Below the pieces are notes generated by a model, which was given only the letters and a program-made list of their open reading frames with translations, did not search any database and had not been told where the DNA came from. Made by a program: the position numbers and the translations under genes. Of a DNA stretch of 64,000 nucleotides, positions 47,707 through 59,704 are shown piece after piece (the first letter of the stretch is position 1; each line of letters begins with the position of its first letter). This DNA is from Botryotinia globosa (lineage: Eukaryota; Ascomycota; Leotiomycetes; Helotiales; Sclerotiniaceae), in assembly GCA_014898425.1 (NCBI GenBank), contig RCSZ01000007.1:1550001-1614000 (forward strand), given 5' to 3'.

Positions 47707-50700
47707 TTCCTTTCTATATAGAAATATTAATCGCTTCAATTAATAAATCTAGATATAAGAATATAAAGAAAAATAATAAAAAAAAAAAAAAAAAATATTG
47801 CTTTTATTCAATATAATCAATTCAATAAATATTACAAAAAAAAAATAACTTTATTAAAATTTAATAAAATTAAATAACTTTTTAATGGAATTCTAAAATT
47901 AAATATTAATAGAAACTTGATAGCGAATTCTTTTGTTTCTTTAAAAGAAAATTAAAGGATTTAAAATCCTTTTAGATTTCTATAAGCTCTTTAGAGTTCT
48001 CAAAGATTAATAAAAAGAATTGAATTCTTATACTTTCTCCTTTTAACCTTCATCCTCCAAAGGAATCACTATTCTCTTTGATCTCCTGCTTCTCAAAATA
48101 TCAAAAGATCCTTTGTTATTCTATCTAGAATCAAAGTTATCTTTATTATTATTATTATTTGATAGGATTAACTTGTTTTCCTTTTTTTTATTAGATTCAA
48201 AGTATTTATTATTATATTTATCCTTTAGGTTTTATTTTAAGATTGTAAAGTATAATTTATCCCTATAATATCTTTCAATAGATTTAATATCCTCAAAAAT
48301 ATGCAAAAAAAAGCTTTTGATATTTTTTATATAATATTGATATTAAATATTGAATTTGTTATCATTTATAAAAAAAAGCCTAGTAATTTCTTTAAATATA
48401 AATAAATCATTTTAAAGAAATTTATTAATGAGAATTTATTCGATAGGATTTTGAATAATTAAATAATATTCAATTGAAAATCTAGGAATTTTATATTGAT
48501 TATTATTAATAATATATTTGTTAAAGATAGATTTTAAATTACAATATATATTCCTAATATTTTGATATTTCAATTCATTTTTTAATATAGAATTCAAATC
48601 ATTTTTTAGGAATCTTTTTATTATAATATATAATATAATTGATATTATAAAGGGAACAATATCTTTATTATTAAATCTAATTTTGAATATCACAAGATTT
48701 CCTATAACTATAAATACTTAATTGCAATTAACTTTTCTAATGAATTGTATTAAAGTAATCAAATAAGTATATTTTATATAATCTTTTTTCAAAATAATAT
48801 TCTGAAAATAATCTTTCTTAAAAAGCTTATTAAACATTTCTAAAATAAATACAATGAGATTTCATTATATTATTTTATATTCTGATTCTGATTTTATTTT
48901 GTTATATTCTATTCTATATTTTGATTTTTTAGATTGAAAATAAATAATATATATAATAAGATTGTTTATATATTTAAATCAATATTTAATATAAAATTCT
49001 TTTATATTTCTATATATAAATATATAATCGAAAGTCTTATTAAATTGAATAATAATAATTGGGAAAGGAATAGAAATAAAACAAAATTCCTGATCTATAT
49101 ATTACAATATAACAATTCACTAGATTTTTAGATTTTATTTAAAAATTTATTGTATTAAAGAATAATAGTAGTAATAAACAAATCCGAGTTTTATATTCTT
49201 ATAGTAATTATAATAATAATATATTCTTACAAATTTTTGAATTAAAGGAATATAAACTTTTCTAATAAAATAAAGATATTTATTAGATTCCATAAATTTA
49301 TATACTCCAAGTCTATAAATTGTAATCAAACTAATAATAAAAGCTTAAACAATTATAAATACAACAATATTACATTTAATAAATTTGAATTTTAATATAT
49401 TAAAAAGCTTCATTCTTCTTTTCTTATTAATTACCATACTTTCTTTAAATTAATAAAAATATTTATTATTGATATAAATATTATCGATTTGATTTTAATA
49501 TTTATATAAAAACCAAAAACATTTTAATAAATCCTTTTGATTTATATATATAGCTTTGAATCTAAAAATATTAATAAATTAATATAGATGATAATTATAA
49601 AGATTATCAGATATTTTATTTATTAATATTATTATTATTCTTCAATCTACTTATTTTATAATATATTTTTTCTTTAATAAATGAAACCAATCTTATAATT
49701 ATAAAATATCTTTTTTGTATTTATATATTTTGGATTGATTAATATTATTATTTTTATCTTTCTTATCTTTATTTTCTAATAGGATATTTTATCGAAATAT
49801 AATTTTGTTTATCAAATATTTATTGAATAGTTTAATATCTTTATCTATTATTATCAAACCAAATTTTAATTATCTTTAAAGATTTGTAAAAATGTTTTCC
49901 AAAAACAAAAAAAAAGGAATTTACAAAAACTCAATAATTAAATCTCTAATAAAAAAAATATCTTTGGAATAATTTATATTAGTTTTTTCAAATATTCCAA
50001 CCATATTGTATTGAAAACCAAGTTTTCTTTTTTGCTTATCATTTTATTCAAAAAATTTATTAGAAAACTTTTTATTCAGAATTCTAAAAGTAATTTTGAA
50101 TTCGAAAAGTATTAGATACCAATTAACTTAAATCCTAGATTTCAAATCTCTAAAGAATCTGTATATAAGTTTTCTATTAATTAATTCCAATATAGTTTCT
50201 AAAATAACGATTTTAATTAATTTGAAGAGTTTATTATGAAATTTTATATTATAAGATATAATCAAAATTGTAATAAATATTATGCCTTTTTATAAATAAC
50301 TTTAATATATACAAATTTTATTAATGGTTTTTTATTATAATTTATAGAATTTTTCTATTCTAAGAAAAACAATTTTATTATCGATTTTCATTTGCTTTAT
50401 TATTACATAAGTTTTAATATAAAAATTATTTTGTAGAATTAGAACTATAATCATTTCCATTAATATATCTATTTTAGTTTTCTGTTTTTCTATCTATACA
50501 TTAAACTCAATAAACTTTGTATACTATTATTCTTTTAGAAGTTTTTGTATAGTCTCAAAGATTTCCAATATATTGGAAAGCTGAGTATTACCAATCATTA
50601 TTATTATATTATAATATATATATTATAATTGAATATCTGAATATTATATAATATAATCCAATTTGTTATTAGACTATTCAAACATTTTGAAAAGGTTTTT

Positions 50701-50900
50701 CAAAAAAGATAACTTTATCAAAATTTAGCAAAATTATATAGGCTATTTAAGGAAATATAAAAAAAAGTTGCTTTATATATAATAATAAAAGATTGAAATA
50801 TCAGAATAATTAGGAAAAAAGATAATAAAAAGAATAAAAGGATTATAAATTAATAAAAACATTTAAAAAAAAAAAGAAAAGTGTTTTTATTTTATAAACA
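47707..50900. other. Unresolved part of element B
   Basis: About 3.2 kb between the pol-bearing part of element B and its 3' LTR. Minus-strand frames at 48436-48693 and 49147-49329 have some protein-like runs (ELKYQNIRNIYCNLKSIF, NKYLYFIRKVYIPLI) but I cannot assign them. It could be an accessory gene of the element or the remains of another nested insertion. Confidence 0.4.
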
Positions 50901-53529
50901 GTTTTTTTTGTTCTATAATATTAAGAAAAGGTTTATAGGAAATGATTTCTAAAAGAAAAAGAAAAAAAAAGAAAAATTATTTTTTTAAATAAAGATAGAT
51001 AAACATTTTTTCTTACTAAAGGAATTTTATAAATAGTTATTCTTTTTATTATACAAAAAAAAATACTGTTTTTGTTATTAAACTGATAACTGAGATTTCT
51101 ACAAATATATAATAAGTATTTCTTAAAATTGTATTCAAAGATTTTAATACATCGTTTATTTATATATAATTAATTATTACTTTCAAATTATTAAAATATT
51201 GATTTATATAATTAGATCTCTATAATTCTAATAATACTTTTAACAAATCCTTATAATCTAATTAATTATTATTTCCCTCAACATTATTATTTGAAATTGA
51301 TAAGTATTTCTTTTCTCTTTTTACAAATTTCTTGAGGTAAGATTTTGAGTAGATTTTATCAATTAAGATTTTATCTATTTTTTCCAAAATATAAATATTC
51401 TTATTAAGATTTGCAATTATTATTTAATATAGCTTAAATTATCGGTATATAAATTTCCTTTTATATAATATATCAATTTTTGATTGTAGATTGTATTGGA
51501 GTATAATATCTTTTAGATTGATATTTTTGTTTATTATATTGTTATTCTTATTGAAACACTTTTTCCTATTCAAACAATAATATTTTTTACAAAATATAAC
51601 TTTTTCTATATCGATATTATATATTTCTAATTATTGAAGATATAATGTTAATAGATCTACTCGAATTGTTATTAATTTTCAATCAAAAATTCTTCAGATA
51701 TAAAATCTTATCTTAATAAATAATATTAAATAATAATTATAAATTATATAAAATAAAGTGAAATTAATTGATTGATATATTATAACTCTATTAACAAATA
51801 ATATTATATTAAAATATCTCAATCATTTTTCTTTTCTATTTATTACTTTGAATAATTTATTAATAATAGATTTATAATTTTGTTTAATTTGATTATTTGT
51901 TTTAGAGTTATATACAAAAATTTGTATTTATTAAATACTATATTTTTTTAAGAAATATATTATATGTATTTTGTTCTCCAAACTATTATTTATTAAAACT
52001 TTATTAAAAATAAAATAATAATAAATAATAGATTATATAAAAACAATTATTATTTATAAAATTATATTTCGAAAAGCTTTCCCTTTTATCTATTCTAATA
52101 AATCATTTCTAAAAAATATCAGATATTTGTAATCATTATTTAAAAATATATATATAATATCTAATCTATATTTTTGTTAATATATATTTATCCATATTAA
52201 ATATAAAGATTTTTCCTAGAAATTCAATTATTGTAATTGATAATTTGGATAGAAATTAATGAATTTTTTGATAATATTATATATTCTTATTTAATAATAT
52301 AATTACAATATCTTATCAAAAATATTTTCTATTTTTTTATAATTATAAACTTTATATAGATTATTAATAAAAGTAATCCATTCCATTTTATCATTGATTA
52401 TTTTTCTAAAAAATAAATACTTTGTATCGATTTTGAAAAAACAATTATTACAAATATAAAATCCAAGAATTCTTTTTTTAAAATTTCTAAAAATCTTTTT
52501 TATTATATTCTTAGATTTTTATAATGAAATTAGATATCTAGCTATTTCTTGATTTTTTTTATTATATATTAGATTCAATATATAACTTTACTTAAATTTA
52601 ACAAAATTATATAAAACAAGAATATTTTGAATATTATTGAATTTATTAATAATCTATTTATCAATATTATCTTTTTGAGTTTTTTTTTATTAAAATTCTA
52701 TAAAAATATTTGATTTATAAAAAAGTCTATTTGTTGTAATATATATTATTCCTTTTATATATCAAATTTCGAAATTAAAAAGTCTAATCTATATAATCCA
52801 TTTTATTATTAAAACTCCTAAAAGATCTATTACTACTTTATTCAATTAAACAATAAGAATCTTAATATCAATCTTAAAAATGAAATATATTTTATACAAA
52901 TCATATCTATATTTCCAAAAAGCTTTAAGTATTCCTTTATATTCTTTTTTTATAGTATTATAATTCTTTTCTATATTATTCCAAAATCCATTTTCGAATC
53001 TAACTATTATATATTTATTATTAAATTCTTAATCTAATATTATACTCCAATTATCAAGATTAGTATTTATATTTAAAATAATTATTTCAATTATTAAAAT
53101 ATTTTTATAATTTAATAATATTAAAATAAAAGATTTAATTAATTTAGTTTTTAATAGATTTATAATATTTTTCTATTCTTTTATTTATACAAATTCTTAA
53201 TCTTTTTTCAATAAATGATATAATAATTTAATTTTTTAAGCAAATTGTTTGATCTAAATATAGTAATATATATATATATCTAAAAATATATAAATCTTTA
53301 TAATATTTCTAAATTCAAACCAATTTATAATTTAAATGATTTTTGATTATTATAAAATTTGCTTTTTAGATTTTATAATATATTCTATAATTTCTATATT
53401 ATCAAAACACTATTTGGATTTCATTTTAATTAAACACTTTGTTCTTTCTATATATTCCAAGGTTTTATTAATCTCTTAAATATATATAAAAATAAATTTC
53501 TATATTTTAGATATAATTTTTTTATTATT

Positions 53530-55046
53530 AAAATCAATCTTAAATCCCTTTATTCCTATATTATCTAAAAATAATATAATTGTTTTAAAAATTAAATTAT
53601 TTAGAATTTTTATAATAATTCTATAGAATTGGGTAATAGAATTAATAATATTTTATAACAATATTGTATAATATAATAATCTAAATAATATTTGAAAAGT
53701 AGTTATATCACAACTCTTTATAATTAAAGGAATCTGATTATAATCTAAAAAGAAATCGATTAGGGAAGTAATTTAATATTTTATAAAGTTTTTTGTAAAG
53801 GTATTAATATTTGAAGGTAGATTTGTATTTTTAATTGAATGTTTATTGAATTCAATAATTATATTTATAAATCTATAAATATTAGAAATCTTTTTTTTTA
53901 TTAAGAATTACAGGTTTCTATAAAGATTATTTATATATTCAAAAATTCCTTAATCTATTTTTTCTTAAAGCATTTTAAATATAATCTCAATTAAGACTTT
54001 TAAAATAGAAAATCCAAATGTTTATTAAGTTTTATATAGAATAATTTATATTTTTTGTAAAAGGATTATTTCTTTTTATATTTGTTTAATATATATTTAA
54101 TCAAAAGCAAATACTCTTTTTTGATTTAATAAATAGACAAATAATAATTTTTATTTACAAATAAAAAGTATTTTCTCAAAGTTTATTTCTTTATATTTAT
54201 TTATAGTTAAATAATAATCTTTAGATTCCTTATTAAATTGTAGAATTAAATAATCTTTTTATTTTTCTAAAAATTACAAATAAGGGTTTTTTTCCCTATA
54301 TTTCTCTAATTAATTATTTCTCTCTTCTAACTTTTTGTTTATAAAGTTTCTAGATTAATTTAAAGGAAATATTTTATTTGTTTTATTTTTATATAAAGTA
54401 TTTATATAAAACAAAAGACAATTTTGCTAGAATTTAATAAAATTATTTTTTAATAAAGAATATAAATTTGTTTTGATATATTATTTTTTAAATATATTAG
54501 ATTCTAATTTCTTAGATTTAAGGTTTGAAAGAATATAATCGTTTTTTATTCAATATATCAAATATTTACTTGATTTTTTTGATTATCATTTATTATTGTA
54601 ATATATTATAATTCATTTTTGTATATAAATATAACTTTATTTATAATGAATTATAATATTCCAAATAATAAATTATTATATATATTTTTTATTATAAATA
54701 AATTAATAATATTTGATATTTCTTTAAGGGATATATATATATTCTTATAAAAATCCTTAATATTAATTTCGAAAAAATTGATTTCAATAATAATAATCTA
54801 AATTGGGTTGATTAATAGATTGAATTTTATAATCAAATTGGTATCAATTAAATTAATAATCGAATTGAAATCTGAAATTACTTTGATAGAATTTTGATTA
54901 TTAAAAGATACTCTAATATAAAAAAGATCTTTTTTATTATTTTTTATAAGAATATAAATAGAATTATAAATTACATTCGAATAAAAAGCTTTTATAATTC
55001 TAATTTGTTTTGAAAATTTGAATGAAATAGAAAGTTTATTAATCAA
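53530..55046 (-). pseudogene. Degraded element B protease-like and reverse transcriptase region
   Basis: On the minus strand, 55046-54798 resembles a retropepsin with its DSG-type loop mutated (VISDFNSIINLIDTNLIIKF). 54010-53530 carries a gypsy reverse transcriptase stretch (RFINIIIEFNKHSIKNTNLP, ITSLIDFFLDYNQIPL, TIILFLDNIGIKG at the catalytic region). Stops are frequent. Downstream RNase H and integrase are expected at 53.5-51 kb, but I could not place them firmly. Confidence 0.65.
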
Positions 55047-57939
55047 ATTTATTATATAGTTATTAAGAATTAATAATCTTATTAGATTATCTATTTTTAT
55101 AATCTACTTTTTCTATATATTAAGGTATTCTTTAATAATGAAATTTATAATAATAAAGATTATAATCAATAGAATATTCTAATCGATTTTTTTTATTATT
55201 TTATAATTATTATTTATTATTTAGAGAATCATTTGTTTTTTAAGCTTTTTGGTTTTATTTAGTATTTTTTCAATTATAACTTTTATTATAAGGTTTTTAG
55301 AATTATAAATATAGATTTCTATTGATTCAGTTTATATAAACTTTTGAAAGAATATCTTGATTATAAATTATTGATCAAATTTAAGAATTTTGTTTATAAA
55401 TAAAAATATAGATTTTATAGAAATATTTGAATATAATTTAATTATTTTATTTAAATTATTATAAAATAATCTTTTGCATTTTTTTTATACTTTTCTTATA
55501 ATATTAATATACTTTTGAATAATATATATTTTCTCTTTTGATATAATATTAATAGGTTTTTTTTTAATATTAATAAAGTATAATATTTCCTTATCCTTAG
55601 AGGATTTTAGTCAATTGTTTTAAAGAGTTTGTAATTTAATCATTTTTATTAAATTAGGGTTAGTTTTATTGTTATATATAACTAAAATAGGATTATTTGA
55701 GTTATCTATTAGCCTCTATATTAACTATTCCAATCTATTATAATGTACAAATCCTTTATCGAGATATTTTTTAAAAATTGAGTAATCTTTTTTTAAAATA
55801 TAGTTTTTGTTATTAGATTATTTGTTATTGTAATTGTAATATATTTTTTTATAAATTGTATATATAATTTCTATTATTTCTAAATCAATAATAATGTTGA
55901 TAGTAATAGGTGTTATAATCTATATAGATTTATGAATTGAGATTTGAAATATTTTTATTGTTTTTGAATTGAAAAGGATCTAATGGGTTTCAATTTTTTT
56001 TTTAGTTTTGAAATCTAATTATATTTGTTTTTTTATAACAAATATAAAATTCTCAAAAGTTTTTATTATTTTCTTTATTTTATTATTTCTTTGAATTATT
56101 AGGATTTTTGTTTTATTCTAAGTTTTTATAAACAAAGTAATAGATTTCAATAATTCATTGAAATTAGAATTCTTATTATTATTTATATTAAAAAGAATAT
56201 ATTGGAATTTGTTTTTAGTATATTAAATTATCTAATTAAATACTTTATTTTAATTTATTATATTTAATTGTTTTATATTATATTTGATTTAAATAATATA
56301 TCTTTGAAAGATTTTAAAAAATATATTTTTAAAAAATAATTTAATAATTTTACTTTTTGTTAAAGTTTTATTTTTAATTAATCGTTATACAATTTGATTA
56401 TATTATTTAATAAAACAACTAAAATTATTATACCCAATATTTCCTTTTTATTTATATTTTTTAATAAATTTTTGTAGATATTTATAAAAATATATTTTTT
56501 GAAGGATATTATTATTGAAATACTTTTTGAGAAAAATAGGTTTGAAATATTTTTTTTAATTCTATTTTTTAGATTATTATTCCTTTATAATTTTAATCTT
56601 TTTTCAAAGTATATAATCTATTTATAAAAAGATTTGCATTCCAAAATCTTTATTTAAAATATAATAATTTTGTTGAAATTGTTTTATATCTTTATATCAT
56701 TTAATAATATTGAAATTCTTAAATTATAATATACCAATAATTTTAGAAAATGATATTAAAAATATAAGAATTCTTGAAAAATATTTTAGAAAAATAGTGA
56801 ATTATTGAATATTGAGATTCCCTTCTAAGAATTTTAAATTGAAGTTTTTATCAGATTTCTTATCCTTATTTATCTTTCAATTGAATAAAAAAGAAATATT
56901 TGATTTGAAAGTATCCTTTTCAAAATCGTTTATATTGAAAGTATTAGAACTAATTAATAAGTTTAATAATTTTGAATTTATAATTAAATAATTATTCTAA
57001 ATCTTGGATTTATTATTAAAGTCGGAGATTAATATAATACAGATTTTATTATTATATTAAATAATTTTGTTTTTATTAATAAATAATTATAATAATTGAA
57101 TAATTATATAGAAATTTAAAAAATCTTTGGTATAATATAAATAAAAACTCAATTATTATCTTATTCATTTTTTTTCTAATAATTTTATTAAATTTTAACA
57201 AAGTTATCTTTTTTTTTATAAATTTGTATAACCACAAGTTTGTTCATAAAAATTCAAAAATATAGGTTAACAATTTATTCTGGGGAATTCGAATCTCGAA
57301 TTTTTTTTAGAAATATATTTAGAGATTTGTTTTTAAAAATAAGAAGATTGTTTTTATAAATAATCCTTTCAATTAAATTGAATAATATAATATTTCTAAT
57401 CTTAATATAGATTATTTTTGAGTTTCTTAAATTAATCAAATCCTATTTAGATATAAATGTAATTAAAATAATCTTGAAAATTCTAAGTAAATTCAATGTT
57501 TATTAAGCTTTGAATATAAGGATGAATATTAATTAATAAATCTTAGATTTATTTTATAAAAGAAAACTTTTTTTTTCAAAATCAAATCTTTATTTAGATT
57601 TTTATAAGTTCTGTAGATAATAAAACTTTTATAATTTATTTTTATAATTTTTTGAGAAAAATAAGAATAATTCAATTAAAGATAATTTCATCTTTAATTT
57701 AGATTTATATAAAGTTATAGATTGATTTTAAAGATAGAATATTTGTTTTTCCTTTTTTTTTTTCCATTATTAGATTATTATCACTTTGATTTTATTGTAA
57801 TATTAAATAATTCCTTGTTTTTTTATTTTCTATTAATTTTTTCAAATTAATAACTTTTTGCTTTTTAAAGCAATTCAAGAATTTAGATTTATATATAGCT
57901 TTTTGATTTTTCAATATTCTTCTCTATATAAATTATTAA
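55047..57939 (-). other. Presumed gag and leader of element B, unreadable
   Basis: By position relative to the 5' LTR (58179-57940) and the protease-like region this should be gag. No motif is readable. Confidence 0.35.
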
Positions 57940-58179
57940 TATAAAAGAATAGAAGATAATAGGGTTATAAAATAATTTTTTATATATATTATAGGAAAAT
58001 TATTATAATATATTACTTTAAATAAAGAAAAGAAAGGGGAGGCTTTATATAATGTTTCACAAAATGTACTAGAAGTTTGATGGATGGGAATTGACTGTTC
58101 TTTTTAAGCTACAAGGAAAAGGGCTATAAATACTAGCTATAGAAGTGGATCATGTAACCAGCACAAAGATTCGCTCACA
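57940..58179 (-). repeat. Element B LTR, 5' copy in element orientation (240 bp)
   Basis: Matches 47467-47706. Keeps a GC-containing end, TGTGAGCGAATCTTTGTGCT on the minus strand. Confidence 0.85.
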
Positions 58180-58529
58180 ATATTTTATTTAGTACACCTG
58201 AATAAACTAAATCTGTCTGTATAGATTAAATTTAAAAAACCTATCATCTCGGATACTATTATATTAGAAATAATTTTTAAATAGGGACCGGGCAGATTAA
58301 AAAAGATTTATTAATTGATTATTATTTTAAAAACAATTTATTTTAATTTTATAATAGAAATTAGAATATTCTAATATTATTTCAAGGGATTTTAAATTAT
58401 TATTTAATTAATTTAGATATAATAATAAACTAGCCTATTGAATCGATTCTTTATAACTTTGCTAAAAAATAACAAAGTTAATCTATACCTTAGCTTGCTT
58501 AGAATAAGCAAACTTTAAAGAGAAAGTAT

Positions 58530-58687
58530 TATTACAATGCCAATTATATTGTCTTCATGTTTTTGTGTTTTAGATATAAACTCTTAGTATATCTTTAGTA
58601 TACTCTATTTCCTATAATAGAGCCTTAATCTTTTATAGCATTTAGAATCCTTATAATACAATATAAGTCTTTACCTGTACCCTGACA
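58530..58687 (+). repeat. Gypsy A 3' LTR (158 bp)
   Basis: Partner of 41247-41404; ends ACCCTGACA and is followed by the duplicated GTTTT. Confidence 0.85.
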
Positions 58688-58692
58688 GTTTT

Positions 58693-58953
58693 AAAACAAT
58701 ATTATGAGAATAGGAAGATTATAGAAATTAAATGGATTAATGGGAAATCGAATCTTATGAATGCTATAATCAAAAATAGTATATATCAAATATTAAAAGA
58801 TTTAATTAATATTAATAAAATAATCATTAAAGTAATACATTGAATAGAAAGAGAGTAGTGATATAAAAGTTAGATAGGGCTAAGAGAATACTATATTTAA
58901 AGTGGATTATAGATTAGAATATATAATTGTATTCATTTTTAGAAAATTACTAG
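58693..58953 (+). pseudogene. Copia RNase H 3' part, resumed after the nested insertion
   Basis: Continues the frame broken at 41246: QYYENRKIIEIKWINGKSN then MNAIIKNSIYQILKDLI, the usual end of fungal copia RNase H. Its position directly after GTTTT confirms the nesting model. Confidence 0.75.
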
Positions 58954-59120
58954 TATTGGGATATTGATTATATAATCAAAGAGAGCATTATATTAACTAG
59001 CATTGTATTAATGCTTCCCTATATATTTAGTATTTAGTTTTTTATAGTTAATAATGATCAAGAATGAATATAATTATATAGGACTAAGTATTTATATTTA
59101 TATTAATCAAGTTGATATCA
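58954..59120 (+). repeat. Copia 3' LTR (167 bp)
   Basis: Starts TATTGGGATATTGATT (from TGTCGGGACATCGATT by transitions), ends GATATCA and is followed by ATAAT. Confidence 0.85.
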
Positions 59121-59704
59121 ATAATAATAAAGACTTTCTTCTTTATGGTATATATTCGATGATAAAGTGTAATGTCGTTAGATTAATAATATAAAGAATC
59201 TCAAATTATTCACTTTTCCTTTGTATACTTATGTATGGCTAAACATTATAGAGCTTTCAGTTCAGGGTGTATAAATACTTTTGTTGTATTATATCTTCAA
59301 TTATTATCTGTAGCCTTATATATTAATCTAGGAGTTCGATATATAGCGAATTCTTTGAATAAAATCAGGTTGTGAAAATGTCTGAAATGCTAAATTAATA
59401 TTTTGAGATTTACCATGCTATATGATGCTCTTTTCACCCCTAGATAATAAAGAAATCAAAGGGACCAGTTTTTGATACTATGGTTTCATCTCTTGTTCTT
59501 GCCTAATTGTCTTATCTCAGCAAACCGCAAACACTATCCAATAAACTCATCACGTGTATGCCAAGCTTCTGTTCCACCACTATCAAACCCCGCCATGTCT
59601 CCAGCTCTGGTGCTCTCCCGCTGTTTACACAGTAAATTCTGTATATAAAACTCGGGTTTCAGATCCTTCATATTTTTCTGATCGCAGAATAATATTACTT
59701 GAAA
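59121..59704. promoter_or_regulatory. Spacer and presumed promoter of the ARMT1-like gene
   Basis: Composition returns to normal within a few hundred bases of the copia LTR. No gene seen; it holds the right ATAAT target duplication (59121-59125). Confidence 0.5.

Larger units (their letters stand above)
47467..58179 (-). mobile_element. Gypsy-type element B inserted in gypsy A, minus strand
   Basis: Bounded by two 240-bp LTRs that read, on the minus strand, from TGTGAGCGAATC or TGTAAGCGAATC to CTTTTACA or CTTTTATA. A 4-bp ATAT flanks both ends (47463-47466 and 58180-58183), weak evidence in such AT-rich sequence. Minus-strand protease-like and reverse transcriptase remnants fix the orientation. 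At 10.7 kb it is longer than a usual gypsy element, so it may contain a further insertion or extra gene. Confidence 0.75.
41247..58687 (+). mobile_element. Gypsy element A inserted in copia RNase H, RIP-degraded
   Basis: Bounded by 158-bp LTRs (start TATCACGGCGCC or TATTACAATGCC, both derivable from TGTCACGGCGCC; end TGATA or TGACA) with the duplication GTTTT. Excluding element B it is about 6.7 kb, a normal gypsy length. Plus-strand pol remnants are found in the order reverse transcriptase, RNase H, integrase, chromodomain-like end, the Ty3/gypsy order. Confidence 0.8.
35942..59120 (+). mobile_element. Outer Ty1/copia LTR retrotransposon, RIP-degraded, with nested insertions
   Basis: Delimited by two 167-bp LTRs that begin TGTCGGG/TATTGGG and end GATATCA, flanked by the direct repeat ATAAT on both sides (35937-35941 and 59121-59125). 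Removing the nested insertion leaves about 5.7 kb. Degraded copia proteins are recognisable in order on the plus strand: a protease-to-integrase linker (FGKGIAISIGLFQII ... DIDIPFLLSFKDMDC), integrase, reverse transcriptase (IIKSLYGIFEVGNYWFG) and RNase H (KPILFILYTNSKLLYNLLIK). Stops and frame losses are everywhere, and G and C are nearly absent, as expected for RIP (C-to-T on both strands). Confidence 0.85.

Noticed and set aside
36311..49329. Numerous Ile/Asn/Tyr-rich frames in the AT-rich block treated as genes
   Set aside because: Composition follows from near absence of G and C; where identifiable they are fragments of retrotransposon proteins. None has a start and full-length domain.
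35942..59120. AT-rich block as a mitochondrial insertion or a centromere
   Set aside because: Paired LTRs, target duplications and copia/gypsy protein remnants explain it; no mitochondrial gene or satellite array is visible. A centromeric role cannot be judged from 23 kb.
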